DNA of 23,897 nucleotides, from contig CAZIXE010000055.1 in assembly GCA_964543235.1 (NCBI GenBank), positions 1 through 23,897 on the forward strand, written 5' to 3'. The notes beneath the pieces are model-generated. The model was not told where the DNA came from. It made no database searches and saw nothing but the letters and a program-made list of their open reading frames with translations. This document shows positions 23,740 to 23,897 of the stretch, in pieces; position 1 is the first letter of the stretch, and every line of letters starts with the position of its first letter. The stretch comes from JANMMJ01 sp964543235 (GTDB lineage: Bacteria; Pseudomonadota; Alphaproteobacteria; Rhizobiales; Aestuariivirgaceae). The translations under genes were made by a program, and so were the position numbers.

Positions 23740-23897
23740 CCACGGCCTGGATAAACTGGACCGAGCAAAGGCTCGGAGCCTACCACTGGGAAGTCGGCAG
23801 GGAAACCACGGCCGATAGCCGCACGGCCCTGAAGGCCCATTTAGCCTACCACTGGGAAGTCGGCAGGGAAACCACGGCGCCCCGCGACGAGCCTCGC

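Larger units (their letters stand above)
22883..23897 (-). CRISPR. type II-C CRISPR array, 36-bp repeats, ~30-bp spacers, runs off the window
   Basis: Thirteen complete identical repeats are visible on the plus strand (AGCCTACCACTGGGAAGTCG followed by GCAGGGAAACCACGGC). They start at 22883, 22950, 23016, 23083, 23149, 23215, 23281, 23347, 23413, 23479, 23545, 23777 and 23843. Another is interrupted by the N gap (23611-23639 and 23740-23746). Spacers are 30 bp, except the first and third at 31 bp. The strand is inferred as minus, because the tracrRNA is on that strand and the minus-strand repeat starts GCCGTGGTTTCCC and ends TGGTAGGCT, an extended -10-like end as in Neisseria and Campylobacter II-C repeats. 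The cas2-proximal repeat is not degenerate. The array continues beyond the right edge, so total size and leader are unknown. Confidence 0.97.

Overview
The window is GC-rich chromosomal DNA, probably from an alphaproteobacterium and perhaps Hyphomicrobiales. Several independent signs agree: a ubiA-pmbA-inositol monophosphatase-DUF4170 gene run, a phasin, a PdhS-like cell-cycle type histidine kinase ending in FPTTRVLAM, and a tRNA-His with the alphaproteobacterial acceptor end (no G-1, G1:U72, A73). A run of exactly 100 N (23640-23739) shows that this is a draft scaffold.

Layout. (1) 26-3347, minus strand: a tightly overlapping core operon ubiA > pmbA > inositol monophosphatase-like/CysQ-like > DUF4170. 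(2) 3521-6086: glcF (+) and glycerate 2-kinase (-) converge with overlapping 3' ends, and both act around glycolate/glyoxylate/glycerate. (3) 6139-14968: an accessory-looking block with a type I ABC exporter (-), then on the plus strand a methyltransferase/P-loop fusion, a stand-alone methyltransferase, an APH-like kinase and a 2OG-Fe(II) oxygenase. A second methyltransferase-like/P-loop fusion lies on the minus strand, followed by a decayed third copy of the same P-loop domain and a GT-A glycosyltransferase. The set suggests modification of a glycan or other small molecule; no substrate can be read from the sequence. (4) 15002-18208: tRNA-His, a phasin and a multi-PAS histidine kinase. (5) 18370 to the right edge: a complete type II-C CRISPR-Cas locus.

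The CRISPR locus is the most interesting part. cas9 (1030 aa, all RuvC and HNH residues present), cas1 and cas2 form a compact plus-strand operon with no csn2 or cas4. A tracrRNA of about 90 nt can be read just upstream of cas9 on the opposite strand: a promoter-like -35/-10, a 26-nt anti-repeat that pairs almost perfectly with the array repeat, a small stem-loop and a GC-rich terminator. The 36-bp repeats, read on the minus strand, end in TGGTAGGCT. That is the position where Neisseria and Campylobacter II-C repeats carry an extended -10, so the array is probably transcribed towards the cas genes, perhaps from promoters inside the repeats. Thirteen complete repeats are visible, and the array runs off the window. 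Three spacers are near-identical variants of one another. The last ~330 bp of cas9, which encode the PAM-interacting end, are clearly lower in GC than the rest of the gene.
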